DNA of 64,000 nt from Copromyces sp. CBS 386.78. Its lineage: Eukaryota; Ascomycota; Sordariomycetes; Sordariales; Sordariaceae. The stretch lies in NCBI GenBank assembly GCA_030685235.1, contig MU839122.1, positions 186,001-250,000 on the forward strand, in the 5' to 3' direction. Each line of letters begins with the position of its first letter. Within the stretch, counting starts at the first letter, position 1. Made by a program: the position numbers and the translations under genes. The notes below the pieces were generated by a model. It was not told where the DNA came from. It made no database searches and worked only from the letters and a program-made list of their open reading frames with translations. Shown here in pieces: positions 1 to 9,707 of the stretch.

Positions 1-720
1 GGAGGAGGTGTTGCTGTCGCTGTGCAAGACAAGGATCGAGTACACGGTGACGGAGACGGCGTTGGCCGAGTGGGTGGATGGGAACCCGTATTCGAGCGCG
101 GCGGATCCGGACATGGTGATTCGATGGAGGGGAGGAGAGAGCGGTCGTGGGAGGGAGAGCATGTCTTTGACAAAGCCAGTCCAGAAGACGCCGGCGGCGA
201 GGATGTGGACGAGGCTATGATACGTATGGCGCATTGTCAGTCATTGCATCTTGACTTGTGGGAATCGCAACGGTCCTGAGGGACATGACATACCCCTTGC
301 CGAAGCCGGAGAAACTGCACCAGAAGAGAACTGGTAGACCGATCATGAAGAAGGTGTGTGTTCCGAGGTTGGCCGTGATGGCAAAGTATCTATCCAACGC
401 TGGGGACCGCATCTTTTCTTGGAGCATAGCTAGGTATGGGGTTTCCCAGCGGATGAGAGGGAGTAGTCGCTGTCGTAACTTGTATCGCCATTCTGGAAGT
501 GTTCTCTGGTCTGGTCACCATGGTCAGTCAGCTTGAGGCTCCAAGCCATTGGAACGCGACCAAGATGTAGCTCGAATTGGCCATGTAAGACATGGCGGGG
601 TTTGTACATACAATGATCCAAGCTCTTCAACCCCGCGTCGACGACTTTTCCATTCTGGACGGGTTTCCCGTTGTCGGATAGCTCTGCGCCGGAGCTCGAG
701 CCATGGCGGTGTGAACCCAT
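1..720 (-). CDS. lcb3: Sphingoid long-chain-base-1-phosphate phosphatase (LCB3/YSR2-like), 3' end cut by window edge
   Basis: Exons are 612-720, 294-510 and 1-214 (truncated), with introns 511-611 (GTATGT...CAG) and 215-293 (GTATGT...ATAG). The start is the ATG at 720. The open frame extends further 5' but has no ATG there, only a TTG at 768. About 180 residues are visible. A WRYKLRQ...IRWETPYLA block is followed by a hydrophobic segment (NLGTHTFFMIGLPVLFW). PAP2-family phosphatase motif 1 (K-x6-R-P, about residues 125-133, KDMLSLPRP) and motif 2 (PSTHSANA, about 154-161) follow. This family dephosphorylates dihydrosphingosine/phytosphingosine-1-phosphate in the ER membrane, recycling long-chain bases for ceramide synthesis. 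The third motif and the remaining membrane helices lie outside the window. It is divergently arranged with ALG2, with about 600 bp shared between them. The family assignment is strong; the choice among LCB3/YSR paralogues is by pattern recognition. Confidence 0.9.
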
Positions 721-1335
721 GGAATGGAAAAGGGTTGGAACTGTTGTTCTTGTCGTGTTGGTGTTCAAGTCGTAGTCATCAATGTCGATGCGAATATTCG
801 TCTGGTGTTTGACCGAGGCAAAGTGGATGTTAGGTTGGTGTCAACAACAGCAATAGCAAAGGTATTCGTGTCCCCTGCTGATGGAAGTCGTGGACAAGTT
901 CAGGACATTGGACAGGATCCAAACAAGGAAAAAGTCAGAACCAAGTCAACAAAATACCAAACCACGTTTCTGTTGCGTCCTTCACAAGATACGTGTTTTG
1001 GACCCTTGCGAGATTGATGGACCTCGACCTCGCCGGCGTCATCAAATGGGAATTGGTTCCTGATCTTTTGCGCTGCGACATCATTAAAATTATTACCTAA
1101 TTGCGGGTAGCACCAAGCCCACCGTCCCCTGAAGCTCCCACTTTTCCTTATGTAAGCCTCTCGTACTAACAGATTACAACCAACGAATTGGGCATTTCTA
1201 TTAGTGCACCCTGTCCCTTATCAATTTATCATTGCCTGCCGGGACAGGCTCCCTATCACTAACAATGACATAGGAGACACGTCCATTTCACAAACACCCG
1301 TCAAGACACTTTGTTTGCGACTTTCACATGTCAAG

Positions 1336-2833
1336 ATGGCGGGCGTTGACGACAAAGACAAGAAAAAAACGATAGTCTTTCTTCATCCCGACCTGGGAAT
1401 CGGCGGCGCAGAAAGATTGGTTGTCGATGCTGCCGTAGGTCTTCAGAACCGTGGCCACAAGGTGGTCATCTTTACGAGCCATTGCGATCCCAGACACTGT
1501 TTTGATGAAGCTCGCGATGGTACTCCTCCCCCTTTGCCCCTAGAATAGAGCCCATACCTCACCTGTTTAACGAAACATGGCTAATGTGGTAACAAAAACA
1601 GGAACCCTCGACGTCCGCGTCCGCGGCAACTCCCTAATCCCCCCCTCCCTCCTCGGCCGCTTCTCCATCCTCTGCGCCATCCTCCGCCAAATCCACCTCA
1701 TCCTCCAAATAACCCTCCTAACCTCGGAACTGCGCACCTTAAACCCCTCGGCCTTCTTCGTCGACCAACTCAGCGCCGGCCTGCCGCTCCTTAAACTCGT
1801 CGTGCCCAACTCCCCCATCTTCTTCTACTGCCACTTCCCCGACCTGCTCCTCGTCCAAGGTCGCCAGAAATGGTACAAACGTCTCTACCGCCTCCCCTTC
1901 GACATGTGGGAGGAATGGTCCATGGGTTTCGCCGATTCCATAGCCGTCAACTCGAGTTTCACAAAGGGCATCGTCTCCCGAACATGGCCCACTCTGGCAA
2001 GCAAGCGCAGCTTGGAAGTCGTCCACCCGTGCATCGACGTGCGGTCTACCTCCTCCTCCTCCTCCTCTTTAGAAAAAGACGAAGGCGTGTTGCCATGGAC
2101 CAAAAACGGTCTAATCCTCTCCATCAACCGTTTCGAGCGCAAAAAGGACATCGCCCTAGCCATCAAAGCCTTCGCCTCCCTTTCCCCTTCGCAGCGCGGA
2201 AAAGCAAAGTTGATCATAGCGGGCGGCTACGATAACCGCGTGCACGAGAACGTGTCATACCACAATGAGCTGGTGAACCTAGCCGAGGGCGCGCCCTTCC
2301 ACTTGAAAACCGCCACTGCAAAAACGGTGGTGTCGGCCTTGAACACCGGCTCAGACGTGGAGGTTCTCTTTTTGCTCTCCGTCCCCAACGCCCTCAAGGA
2401 AATTCTTTTGCGGTCGGCGAAACTGTTGGTGTACACCCCCAGCAACGAACACTTTGGGATTGTCCCGCTCGAGGCCATGTTACGGGGCGTGCCGGTGTTG
2501 GCGGCGAACAATGGGGGGCCGACGGAGACGGTGGTGGAGGGGGAGACGGGGTGGTTGAGGGATCCGGGACAAATAAAAGAGTGGGCGAAGGTTATGGATA
2601 AAGTGTTGAATGGAATGGGGGAGGAAGAGCTTAAGAAGATGGGGAGGAGGGGCATGGAGAGGGTTAGGGGCAAGTTTGCGGATACGCAGATGGCGGAGAG
2701 GTTGGAGGAGATTATTGAGAGGATGCCGAGGGGGGATAAGGCGGCGCAAAGCGGGTTGGTTGTCATGGTTGTTGGAGCGGTGGTGGCGGCTTTGGCGGGG
2801 GTTGTTAGTGCTGTGTATTTGAAGCTTTGGTGA
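1336..2833 (+). CDS. alg2: ALG2 alpha-1,3/1,6-mannosyltransferase (dolichol-linked oligosaccharide synthesis)
   Basis: Exons are 1336-1519 and 1602-2833, giving 471 aa, with an 82-nt intron (GTACTC...ACAG) that restores the frame through a split Gly codon. The N-terminus has the GT-B start of ALG2 ([20 protein letters not shown]). The C-terminal half has the family-4 glycosyltransferase E-x7-E signature ([11 protein letters not shown], near residue 343) and the downstream NNGGPTETV loop. A final hydrophobic helix (about the last 25 residues) would anchor it in the ER membrane. ALG2 adds the second and third mannoses to Man1GlcNAc2-PP-dolichol on the cytosolic ER face. A stretch of Ser codons (TCC repeats near 2045-2067) is a low-complexity insertion between the two Rossmann halves. 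Length agrees with other fungal ALG2 proteins. Confidence 0.95.
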
Positions 2834-3384
2834 GCTTGCGTGGTGTTTTGAATATCATGTATTCATAATATGTATAGACTATAGTATAGGCGATAGGTTT
2901 GTATCGAAAAAATACCCTTGGGGTCGGTCCATAGACTCATAGGTCCGCAGAATAAATATCGCTATTACCACCTAGTTCTACGTTCCAAGTTCAAAAAAAA
3001 AAAAAAACCTCGCTACTATACATAGCCCGCTAGCCTCGACCCTGTCTGTCCTGTCCTCTCCTCTCTATCATATCGTTTTTTCCCAAAAAAAAAACCAAAA
3101 AAAAAAAACAAAAAAAAAAAAACATACGACTACAACACTATTCTACTACGGTACTACCCAAGCATCTGCTTTCACCATAGTCCATAGTCCATACCCAGCT
3201 CACTCGCTCAAACTCATACATACTAAACTTAATCATCATTGCCCACCCCCCGTATCCGCCCATCCCATGGTATATATACACATAGCGTTGATTTGAGCCT
3301 GCCTGCCCCTGCCCCTGCCCCTGCCCCTGTCCCAGCCCCTGAACTCGAACGCGAACTTGAACTTGGATCTTGATTAAGCCTCAC
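2834..3384. other. Intergenic, A-rich homopolymer runs
   Basis: This is the 3' flank of ALG2 and the 3' flank of the minus-strand low-complexity reading frame. It holds several poly(A) runs (about 2993-3007, 3086-3095, 3099-3108, 3110-3122) and a CCCCTG-type short repeat near 3303-3335. No gene is seen. Confidence 0.5.
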
Positions 3385-4536
3385 TCACTGTCTCCTCTCC
3401 CTCTCATCCCGAGCCCGACGCCGAGCCTCAGCCTGCTCGTGAGCTTCAGTTAGACCTTGATTGCGAGCCCGAGCCTGAGCTTGAGCTTGAATGTGGGCCT
3501 CTTGATCTTGACTTTGAGCATCATGAGCTTGAATCCGGGCTTGAATCCGAGCTTGAGCTTGAGCTTGAGCTTGAGCCTGCTGCTCCTGAGCTTGAGCCTG
3601 AATCTGTCGCTCCTAAGCTTGAGCTTCAGCCTGCTGCTCCTGAGCTTGAATCTGAGACCGAAGCAGAGCCCGACGGTCAGCCTGAGCCTGAGCTTGAGCC
3701 TGTCTCCTCCGAGCCTGCTCCTGAGCCTGCGTCTGAGCTTGAATCTGAGCTTGAATCTGAGCTTGATTTTGATCCTGAGCTTGATCCTGAATCTGGGCTT
3801 GAAGCCGCGCCTGAGCCTGAGCTTGAATGTGGTGGGCTTGGATTCGAGCTTGAATCTGAGCCTGAGCCTGAGCCTGAGCATCAATCTGAGCCTGGGCTTG
3901 AATCCGGTGGGCTTGAATCCGAGTTTCAAGCTGAGCATGAACCCGAGCCTGAGCTTCAATCTGAGCCTGGGCTTGAATCCGGTGGGCTTGAATCCGAGCT
4001 TCTATCTGAGCCTGAGCTTGAGCCTGCTCCTGAGCTTGGATCTGAGCTTGAATCTGAGCCTGAGCCCGAGCCTGAATCCGAGCCTGAATCCGAGCTTGAA
4101 TCTGAGCTTGAATCTGAGCCTGCTCCTGAGCCTGTATATGAGCTTGAATCTGAGCCTGCTCCTGAGCTTGAATCTGAGCTTGAATCTGAGCTTGAATCTG
4201 AGCTTGAATTTGATCCTGAGCCTGAGCTTCAATCTGAGCTGGAATCTGAGCTTCAATCTCAGCTTGAATTTGAGCTTGATCTTGATCCTGAGCTTGAGCC
4301 TGCTCCTGAGCCTGCTCCTGAGCTGCTGGAATCTGACCGTGACCGTAGCCCTCGTCATAACCGTAGCCCTGACCCTCACCGTAACCCTGACCGTAACTCT
4401 CACCGTAACTCTCACCGTGATCAGGCCTGGGACTTGGAAGTTGGCCTGATGCCGAGCCTAGATTTGAACTTGGATCTGAGCCTGGATCTTCATCTGCGTC
4501 TTCGGCCACGCGTCGCCAATCCCTCGCGTCATTGTC
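3385..4536 (-). pseudogene. Gln-Ala (IQAQ) repeat reading frame downstream of, and in frame with, the HTH protein gene
   Basis: The minus-strand frame of the HTH gene continues past its TAG at 4537-4539 without shifting. A spacer reads [18 protein letters not shown], then a [12 protein letters not shown] Gly/Tyr segment, then several hundred residues of IQAQ/AQAQEQ/ARIQ repeats. A second in-frame TAG lies at 3613-3615, after which the same repeats and a charged tail ([12 protein letters not shown]) run to a TGA at 3385-3387. Inside the repeat, the second TAG replaces the CAG found in sister units (CAA GCT CAG GAG becomes CAA GCT TAG GAG). No ATG opens the spacer frame near 4509 (it is GTG), so an independent gene is unlikely. 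It may be the decayed 3' part of the upstream gene, a readthrough extension or a noncoding repeat. Confidence is for the description, not for expression. Confidence 0.5.
3450..4350. repeat. Imperfect hexanucleotide repeat (GAGCTT/GAGCCT/GAATCT family)
   Basis: About 900 bp of degenerate 6-mers on the plus strand (GAGCTT, GAGCCT, GAATCT, GCTCCT). The repeat leaves three frames open at once: Gln-Ala-Ile on minus, Lys/Leu/Arg/Phe on minus in another frame, and Leu/Ser/Asn on plus. Higher-order units are visible: a block containing GGTGGGCTTGAATCCG occurs near 3909 and 3982. Confidence 0.85.
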
Positions 4537-6180
4537 CTACCTCAACACGCCAGAAAGTCGACCGAGCATAATGATATCTTCTGCATCTCCTCCGCCACCG
4601 GTTCTCTGGTCGATACTGGGGTTCCAATTCGCGGGTGCTCCATTGAAGCTCTGGTGTGCACTTGGTGGTCCGCTTCCGCTTCCGCTTCCGCTTCCGCTAC
4701 CACTTGCGGCTCCGTGTTGCCCGTATGTGGGGGGAGGGACGAAACTCTGTGATGTGTATGGTCTTTGTCCCTGTGGTTGCTGTGGATATTGTTGGTGTTG
4801 TGATGGTAGAGGTAACTGTTGCTGCTGTACGGGCGCAGGAGGAGGCACGCTCTGGCCCGGGCCTTGACCTTGTTGTTGACCTTGCTGCTGCTGCTTCTGC
4901 TGCTGCTGCTTCTCCAGCCTCTGCTGCTGCCGTTTCCTTTGACGCGTCAAACGATACCGTTCCTTAGCAGCCGCTTGCTTAGCCTTGGCCCTTTCCTCAG
5001 CTATAATCGCAGCCCGCCGTTTAGCTTCAGCTTCCCTTGCGGCTCTTTCGATTTCCAATCGGTTCTTCCAGAGATATCTGGGATCGGGGCCTTGACGTCT
5101 CCTCTTTGGATTTGGCTGCTCCTGCTCCTGAGCCTGGCTTTCGCCTGCATTACCGAGTTGAACATGACCGTTTCCCGTTACCGGACCCGGAACCAGTGCC
5201 GGTGCCGCAACATTTCCAGTTCCACTTCCACTCGCCGTTGCTGTTCCAGACGGCGCCCCAGCCCCTGAAGGCCCAGTGCCCGTTTCAACCACACTTTCAT
5301 CATCGCTCTCACTCTCACTTTCTGACGACTCTCCCCTCTCTCCCGCTCCCGCTCCCGATCCCGCTCCCGCTCCCGCTCCCGATCCCGCTCCCGATCCCGC
5401 TCCCGATCCCGCTCCCGATCCCGCTCCCGATCCCGCTCCCGATCCCGCTCCCGCTCCCGATCCCGCTCCCTGCCCATTTACACCCCTATTCCCACCTCCT
5501 GCCCGTTCAACACCCTCCCCATCCCCTCCCCCCCTCAAATTCAAATCCCCATCCCCATTCCCATTACCCCTCCCCCACCGTTCCCTAGCCTTCTCACTCC
5601 CCCTCAGCCCCCCCGCGCCCCTGGCTCTAGTCCAATCCTCCACATCCAACTCCCTGTTCCGTTCCCTCCACCCCGTCAGCGCCCTCTTGACCGTAACCCC
5701 GCTCACCACGCCCTTTCCGTTCTTGCCCGGAATCTGCCCCAGCCCCGCCGCAGCCGGTACATCCTTCCACTTGACCTCGCCCCGCCCACCATTGCGGTCC
5801 AGCCAGGCTTCAATGACCTCGACATGCCTCTCGGTGAGTTTCCGCTTCCTGCCGCGGGTCTCTTCCCTGGGGTTGCTGATGATCTCGGCAATCCTGGCGT
5901 TTTCTTCTTCCTCCTCGAGCGCGGCGGCGGTCTCGGCGTCGAGGAGGGCGCGTTCGGCTTGGGTTAGTAGCGAGTGGTGGTCGGCTGAGTTGTTGTTGTT
6001 ATTGGGGGAGATGTCGGAGAGGACGCGGTAGCCGGTGGTGCGGGAGACGGAGAAGAGGCGGAAGATGTCGTTGTTGGAGACGGTGCCGGGGGGGAACTGG
6101 TGACGAGTCCGCAAAAAGCGGAGGAGCTTGAAGGCGCCGATTATTTGCAGTTTGGTGGTGGGGGTTACGTGAGGGGCCAT
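4537..6180 (-). CDS. Helix-turn-helix protein with Gly/Ser/Ala repeats and a Gln-rich charged C-terminus (uncharacterised)
   Basis: A single exon of 547 aa from the ATG at 6180 ([10 protein letters not shown]). The frame is open upstream, but only by translating a poly(T) run. Residues about 8-60 ([13 protein letters not shown]...[18 protein letters not shown]) look like a homeodomain-like/resolvase-like helix-turn-helix of the kind found in fungal DNA-binding and transposase-derived proteins. A second charged helical block ([20 protein letters not shown], about residues 110-130) resembles another HTH of Tc1/pogo-type transposases. Then come a GAGSGAG repeat (5340-5470, 12-bp DNA units), acidic Ser/Glu/Asp, and a Lys/Arg/Gln coiled-coil-like region with polyGln. 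No catalytic domain is visible. It could be a transcription factor or a domesticated transposase N-terminus; I do not recognise an orthologue. It ends at TAG 4537-4539, but the frame continues (see the adjacent entry). Confidence 0.7.
   Translation of the reverse strand: MAPHVTPTTKLQIIGAFKLLRFLRTRHQFPPGTVSNNDIFRLFSVSRTTGYRVLSDISPNNNNNSADHHSLLTQAERALLDAETAAALEEEEENARIAEIISNPREETRGRKRKLTERHVEVIEAWLDRNGGRGEVKWKDVPAAAGLGQIPGKNGKGVVSGVTVKRALTGWRERNRELDVEDWTRARGAGGLRGSEKARERWGRGNGNGDGDLNLRGGGDGEGVERAGGGNRGVNGQGAGSGAGAGSGAGSGAGSGAGSGAGSGAGSGAGAGAGSGAGAGERGESSESESESDDESVVETGTGPSGAGAPSGTATASGSGTGNVAAPALVPGPVTGNGHVQLGNAGESQAQEQEQPNPKRRRQGPDPRYLWKNRLEIERAAREAEAKRRAAIIAEERAKAKQAAAKERYRLTRQRKRQQQRLEKQQQQKQQQQGQQQGQGPGQSVPPPAPVQQQQLPLPSQHQQYPQQPQGQRPYTSQSFVPPPTYGQHGAASGSGSGSGSGSGPPSAHQSFNGAPANWNPSIDQRTGGGGDAEDIIMLGRLSGVLR
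5340..5475 (-). repeat. Coding minisatellite, Gly-Ser/Gly-Ala repeat
   Basis: Tandem CCCGAT/CCCGCT hexamers on plus encode alternating GS and GA dipeptides of the HTH protein on minus. Units are nearly perfect, suggesting length variation between strains. Confidence 0.85.
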
Positions 6181-6207
6181 TGTTTTGTGACCATAGGGAT
6201 GATTGCC

Positions 6208-6236
<29 letters not shown>
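6208..6236. repeat. 29-nt poly(A) tract upstream of the HTH gene start
   Basis: An uninterrupted A run on plus (T on minus) about 28 bp 5' of the ATG at 6180, so it falls in the promoter or 5' UTR of the minus-strand gene. Poly(dA:dT) tracts exclude nucleosomes in fungal promoters. The exact length may be affected by sequencing. Confidence 0.8.
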
Positions 6237-6238
<2 letters not shown>

Positions 6239-6555
6239 TTGTTTGGACGAAAAAGATGGAACTGAGAGGGTCGGACACGGTAGGAATTAGCGGGTTTTGT
6301 TGTTGATGTTTTGGTGGTGTGGTGTGCCAAGACGCCCTTGTGGCATGGTTTATGCGGTGTCGGTTAATTTGTTTCACGTGCATGATAATCAGGGTTAGGG
6401 GTATGGGGCTGGTCGGTGTTTTTGAACGCTTGTGATTGTTGGTGATTATTCTAGGTCTTTGCTGCTAGATAAATAATACAGAATAAGAAAAGTCATTGGT
6501 CGGTGATATTCCTCCCTTGCTCCGGACCATTGGTAAGAAAAGAAAAGACCTTTGG

Positions 6556-7626
6556 CTACTTCTTGTTCCCCCTTGTGTCCTTGCTATCCGCCTTCCGACG
6601 ATCAAGCCTCCTGACGACACTCCCCAACACAACCTTGAGCAGCTTTTCTCCCTCCAACTGCCTCGCTCGAGTATCTCCATCATCCCACGTCACCGTATCG
6701 ACCATATCCCTCTGGTCAACCAGCTTATCATCCAGGTCCGCCAAGGCCTCCTTGGCTCTCTGGTCATTTCCCACTTGAAAGAACTGAATGCCAATTTGAT
6801 GGTACGGTGCCTTGACGTCCTCCAACTCCTTGATGCATCTTTTGATGCTCGACTCGGGTTCATCACTGGGCTCCCCGTCCGTAATCACAATCAGATTCAT
6901 CGGCTTTACGCCCGTCTTCTCGGGGTCCCAGCTAGCCCGGAGATTCCCGTGACGATCCTTGGAACCATGCTTGTACTTTTTCAGGTACGGACCCAAGATA
7001 TCCCAGAGCCGCTTCCCTGTGAAGGTAACTCCCTTGGGTTCAACCTTTTCGAAGGCGTCGCTGACGTCGGCCACCGACTTGATCTTCTCGTGGCTCTCGG
7101 CGTGGTTCAAAAAGTAAATGTCGACGCCGTCCTTATCGTGGGCGACACAGATGGGCGCGATGGCGGCAATGGCAGCCCTAGCCTCATCCCACCGGTCGCC
7201 CATCATGGAACTGCTGTCGTCGATAAGAAAGACCGTGTCGAAGAGGGAGAGGAAGGCGTAGGGGTCGTCTTCGTCCGTGACAACTTTCCCGTCAAAGGTC
7301 ACACGCCGGTAGGTGGTCGCGGCGCCGGCGGGGATGGAGCTGGATGCTCCGGGCTTGCCTGACATGGCTTCATTGTACGAGGGCGGGGCTGCCTCGGAGC
7401 CGGCAAAAGGATTGTTGGAGGCGAGGGGGGCTTCGTGGGCGGGGCTGATGGGATTCCTGACCTCGGAATTGGACTTTTTCGAGCTGCCAAACACCTTTCT
7501 GGCCAATCTCGAAACGGAATTGCTCGACGACATGATTGGGTAGTCGAATGAAGCTTGGTTTGTGGCGGCCTGCTGATGATGATTTGGGGAGGTGTTGCTG
7601 GGGGGAAAACCGTCGAGGTCGGTCAT
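6556..7626 (-). CDS. von Willebrand factor A (vWA) domain protein
   Basis: A single-exon gene of 356 aa with its ATG at 7626. The N-terminal ~115 residues are disordered, Ser/Asn/Pro-rich and contain a PPSY motif (AAPPSYNEA) that could bind WW domains. The vWA domain spans about residues 128-310: a beta strand and MIDAS motif DDSSSM (D-x-S-x-S), the conserved Thr loop (GVTFTGKRLWD), and the second MIDAS element (LIVITDGEPSD). The C-terminus is basic (RRLDRRKADSKDTRGNKK). Cytosolic vWA proteins of this fungal type have no settled function; metal-dependent protein binding is the family inference. A second in-frame Met at residue 32 (MSSSNSVS) is an alternative start. Confidence 0.9.
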   Translation of the reverse strand: MTDLDGFPPSNTSPNHHQQAATNQASFDYPIMSSSNSVSRLARKVFGSSKKSNSEVRNPISPAHEAPLASNNPFAGSEAAPPSYNEAMSGKPGASSSIPAGAATTYRRVTFDGKVVTDEDDPYAFLSLFDTVFLIDDSSSMMGDRWDEARAAIAAIAPICVAHDKDGVDIYFLNHAESHEKIKSVADVSDAFEKVEPKGVTFTGKRLWDILGPYLKKYKHGSKDRHGNLRASWDPEKTGVKPMNLIVITDGEPSDEPESSIKRCIKELEDVKAPYHQIGIQFFQVGNDQRAKEALADLDDKLVDQRDMVDTVTWDDGDTRARQLEGEKLLKVVLGSVVRRLDRRKADSKDTRGNKK

Positions 7627-9707
7627 TTTAATGGACCTTCGGTTTTTTTTTAAGGTACTGTAGAAGGTAGCTCTTTCTTTGTGCTTGGGTACTTGGCACC
7701 TGCAAATTACCTTGGGTAACCGCCACCGCTGTTTGCGCTTAGGGATGAATGAATGATATGGATTGTACCTTATGCGCTGGCTTCAACCGTGCCTAAACTC
7801 GATAACCGGGTTCCAAGCTGACGCCCATCTTATAGGATGGGAATGTAGAGGCAATAATTACCTCTACTAACACATGTCCTCGCCAAGGGTCAAGTTGCCT
7901 TTCCAAAAGCCCCGGAGGCTTGTGCCATGTATATCTGGACAAAGAGGCTCGTGTATACATTGCAGTGAGCGCGTTTGTCAGGGCGTTTGATGCGGAAAGA
8001 AGATGAAAGAGATGCAAGACATATGTTGGTGTAACTTTGGCGGGCAGTGCTGTTGGATCCGCTGCTTGGTACCTTAACCGGGCGAATCACGGGTCACTTA
8101 CCGTTTGGGCCCACAACTTCCGGGGGAATGACCCACTGGGAGTTCACCGGAAGCCCCTCCGAGGGCGAAGCCTTGCACAGCCCCCATGAATTCAATTCCT
8201 GACACCTCAGCCTCTCCAGTTTGTTTCCCGTTTGCCTGAAGCATTCATCGCCATGATGCCTGAGGCGCAAGGCTTGGTCTTTTCTAGATGCGGCCATGCC
8301 CTCAGCCCCAGTCGGCCCTAGTCCATGGTGACTTGTTCCGAGTCAGCAGTGCCCATAGTCTGACAGCCATCGGGGCGGCGCGCGTATGGGAAAGTTGACA
8401 TGTCTGCAGGTGTACAGACAGCTGTCAGCCTGTCAGCCTGACGGGCGAGGTCGGCCTTGTCTGGAACCAGAAGACGAGACTCGGAAGACATTGTTCCAAC
8501 AACTCGGAAGGAGGGTGGCCAGGACTTTAAATACACAAAGGCGTGCACGGTAGGAGGGGCGCCCGGTCAAGGGTAGGATGAGGCTCTCACCCAAAGCTTG
8601 GCAAGAGATCATCATTCATCAAGAGCCTCACTGTGCCTCAGCCCTACGACTGTTCTTTGGCCCACCCGAAGAGTGGGTAACAACATCCATACGGCCTCCC
8701 TCTTGGCCAACATCGACTCGAGTCACTCTTCCTTCGAGAGCAGACTAGCCTTTATAGACTTCTGAGAGTGCCCGAGCGATCCGGTGTCGGTTTCAAAAAT
8801 AGGACGGCCAACATTGCTTCAATCTGCGAGAATGTCGGTCAACCGAACCTGATCCCATGATGTCCGGTTCGGGCGACAGGAGGTGAGGATTAGGGGACCT
8901 TGGCCATGTCCACTGATCCGAGAGACGAACAGCGACAGCGACGGCGACGGCGACGTGAGTGGCTATCACGAACTGCTCCGGATGTATCCGGACGCCCAAG
9001 ACGACCGTTGTAACCCCTGATCTTCTTGGCAGGGGATCCCGTTCTTGATCCGGACCACCCGGTTGGGATGCACGATGCACATCGTGACTTGCGGGCTGAG
9101 GTATACAGCGATGGGGACAAAGGTAACACAGAGATATCGGGTGGTGACAACCATTAGAACCGTACAAACCCTATCCATGACATGGCATATCTGTTGGACA
9201 TTTATGGGCAAAACCTTGACCCTTTTACTTGCAACTTTACAATCAGCGAGGTACAGCAAATGGATCTCATGGATTCTTAGTACCGTTATTGAACCTCTTG
9301 AACCCCCTCCCCCGTGTGCCGTGACCCCGTGGGTTGCGGAAGGAGGAATGAGGATACGGGATTTAGGGAATATCGATGGAGCTGGCTGCATGATTCCATG
9401 GCATGCCGTCATCCGTTCCTTCAAATGGGGGTGAGACAACTACGAAGCAACGTGGGGTGTTTTGGTACGGCCATTGTCCTTTTTGGAAAGATGTGACTGG
9501 ATGACCCCTCCCGTTCAGGTTTCAAGGTTCCCGCGGGGTAGCTCAGCCCAACCTACCTAGACGGAAGGTACTACCTTCACTTGACTCGACCGGTGAATGA
9601 AATCCTTTTATTCTTCCCGTTCGCTCTTCACTTTTGGTTCTGCTTTTTGAACTCTTCACTCTCCCAATCATCGCATCACAAGACCTGGAGAAGCAAGGTC
9701 TTTCACA
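7627..9707. other. Intergenic region without recognisable gene
   Basis: About 2.1 kb between the vWA gene (minus) and the aminotransferase (plus), so it should contain both promoters. Short open frames here lack ATG starts, splice continuity or protein-like composition. A short GCGACG repeat lies near 8935-8955. Nothing else is seen. Confidence 0.5.

Noticed and set aside
721..768. N-terminal extension of the LCB3-like protein from position 768
   Set aside because: The first codon is TTG; the first in-frame ATG is at 720.
3450..4415. Minus-strand Lys/Leu/Arg-rich frames
   Set aside because: Alternative frame of the same repeat; composition follows from the repeat and there is no start context.
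3457..4449. Plus-strand 330-residue Leu/Ser/Asn frame
   Set aside because: It begins at TTG, has no ATG and is the antisense shadow of the hexamer repeat.
5276..6031. Plus-strand Pro/Ala-rich frame of 251 residues
   Set aside because: Antisense to the Gly/Ser repeat of the HTH gene; proline richness is the complement of GGG/AGC codons.
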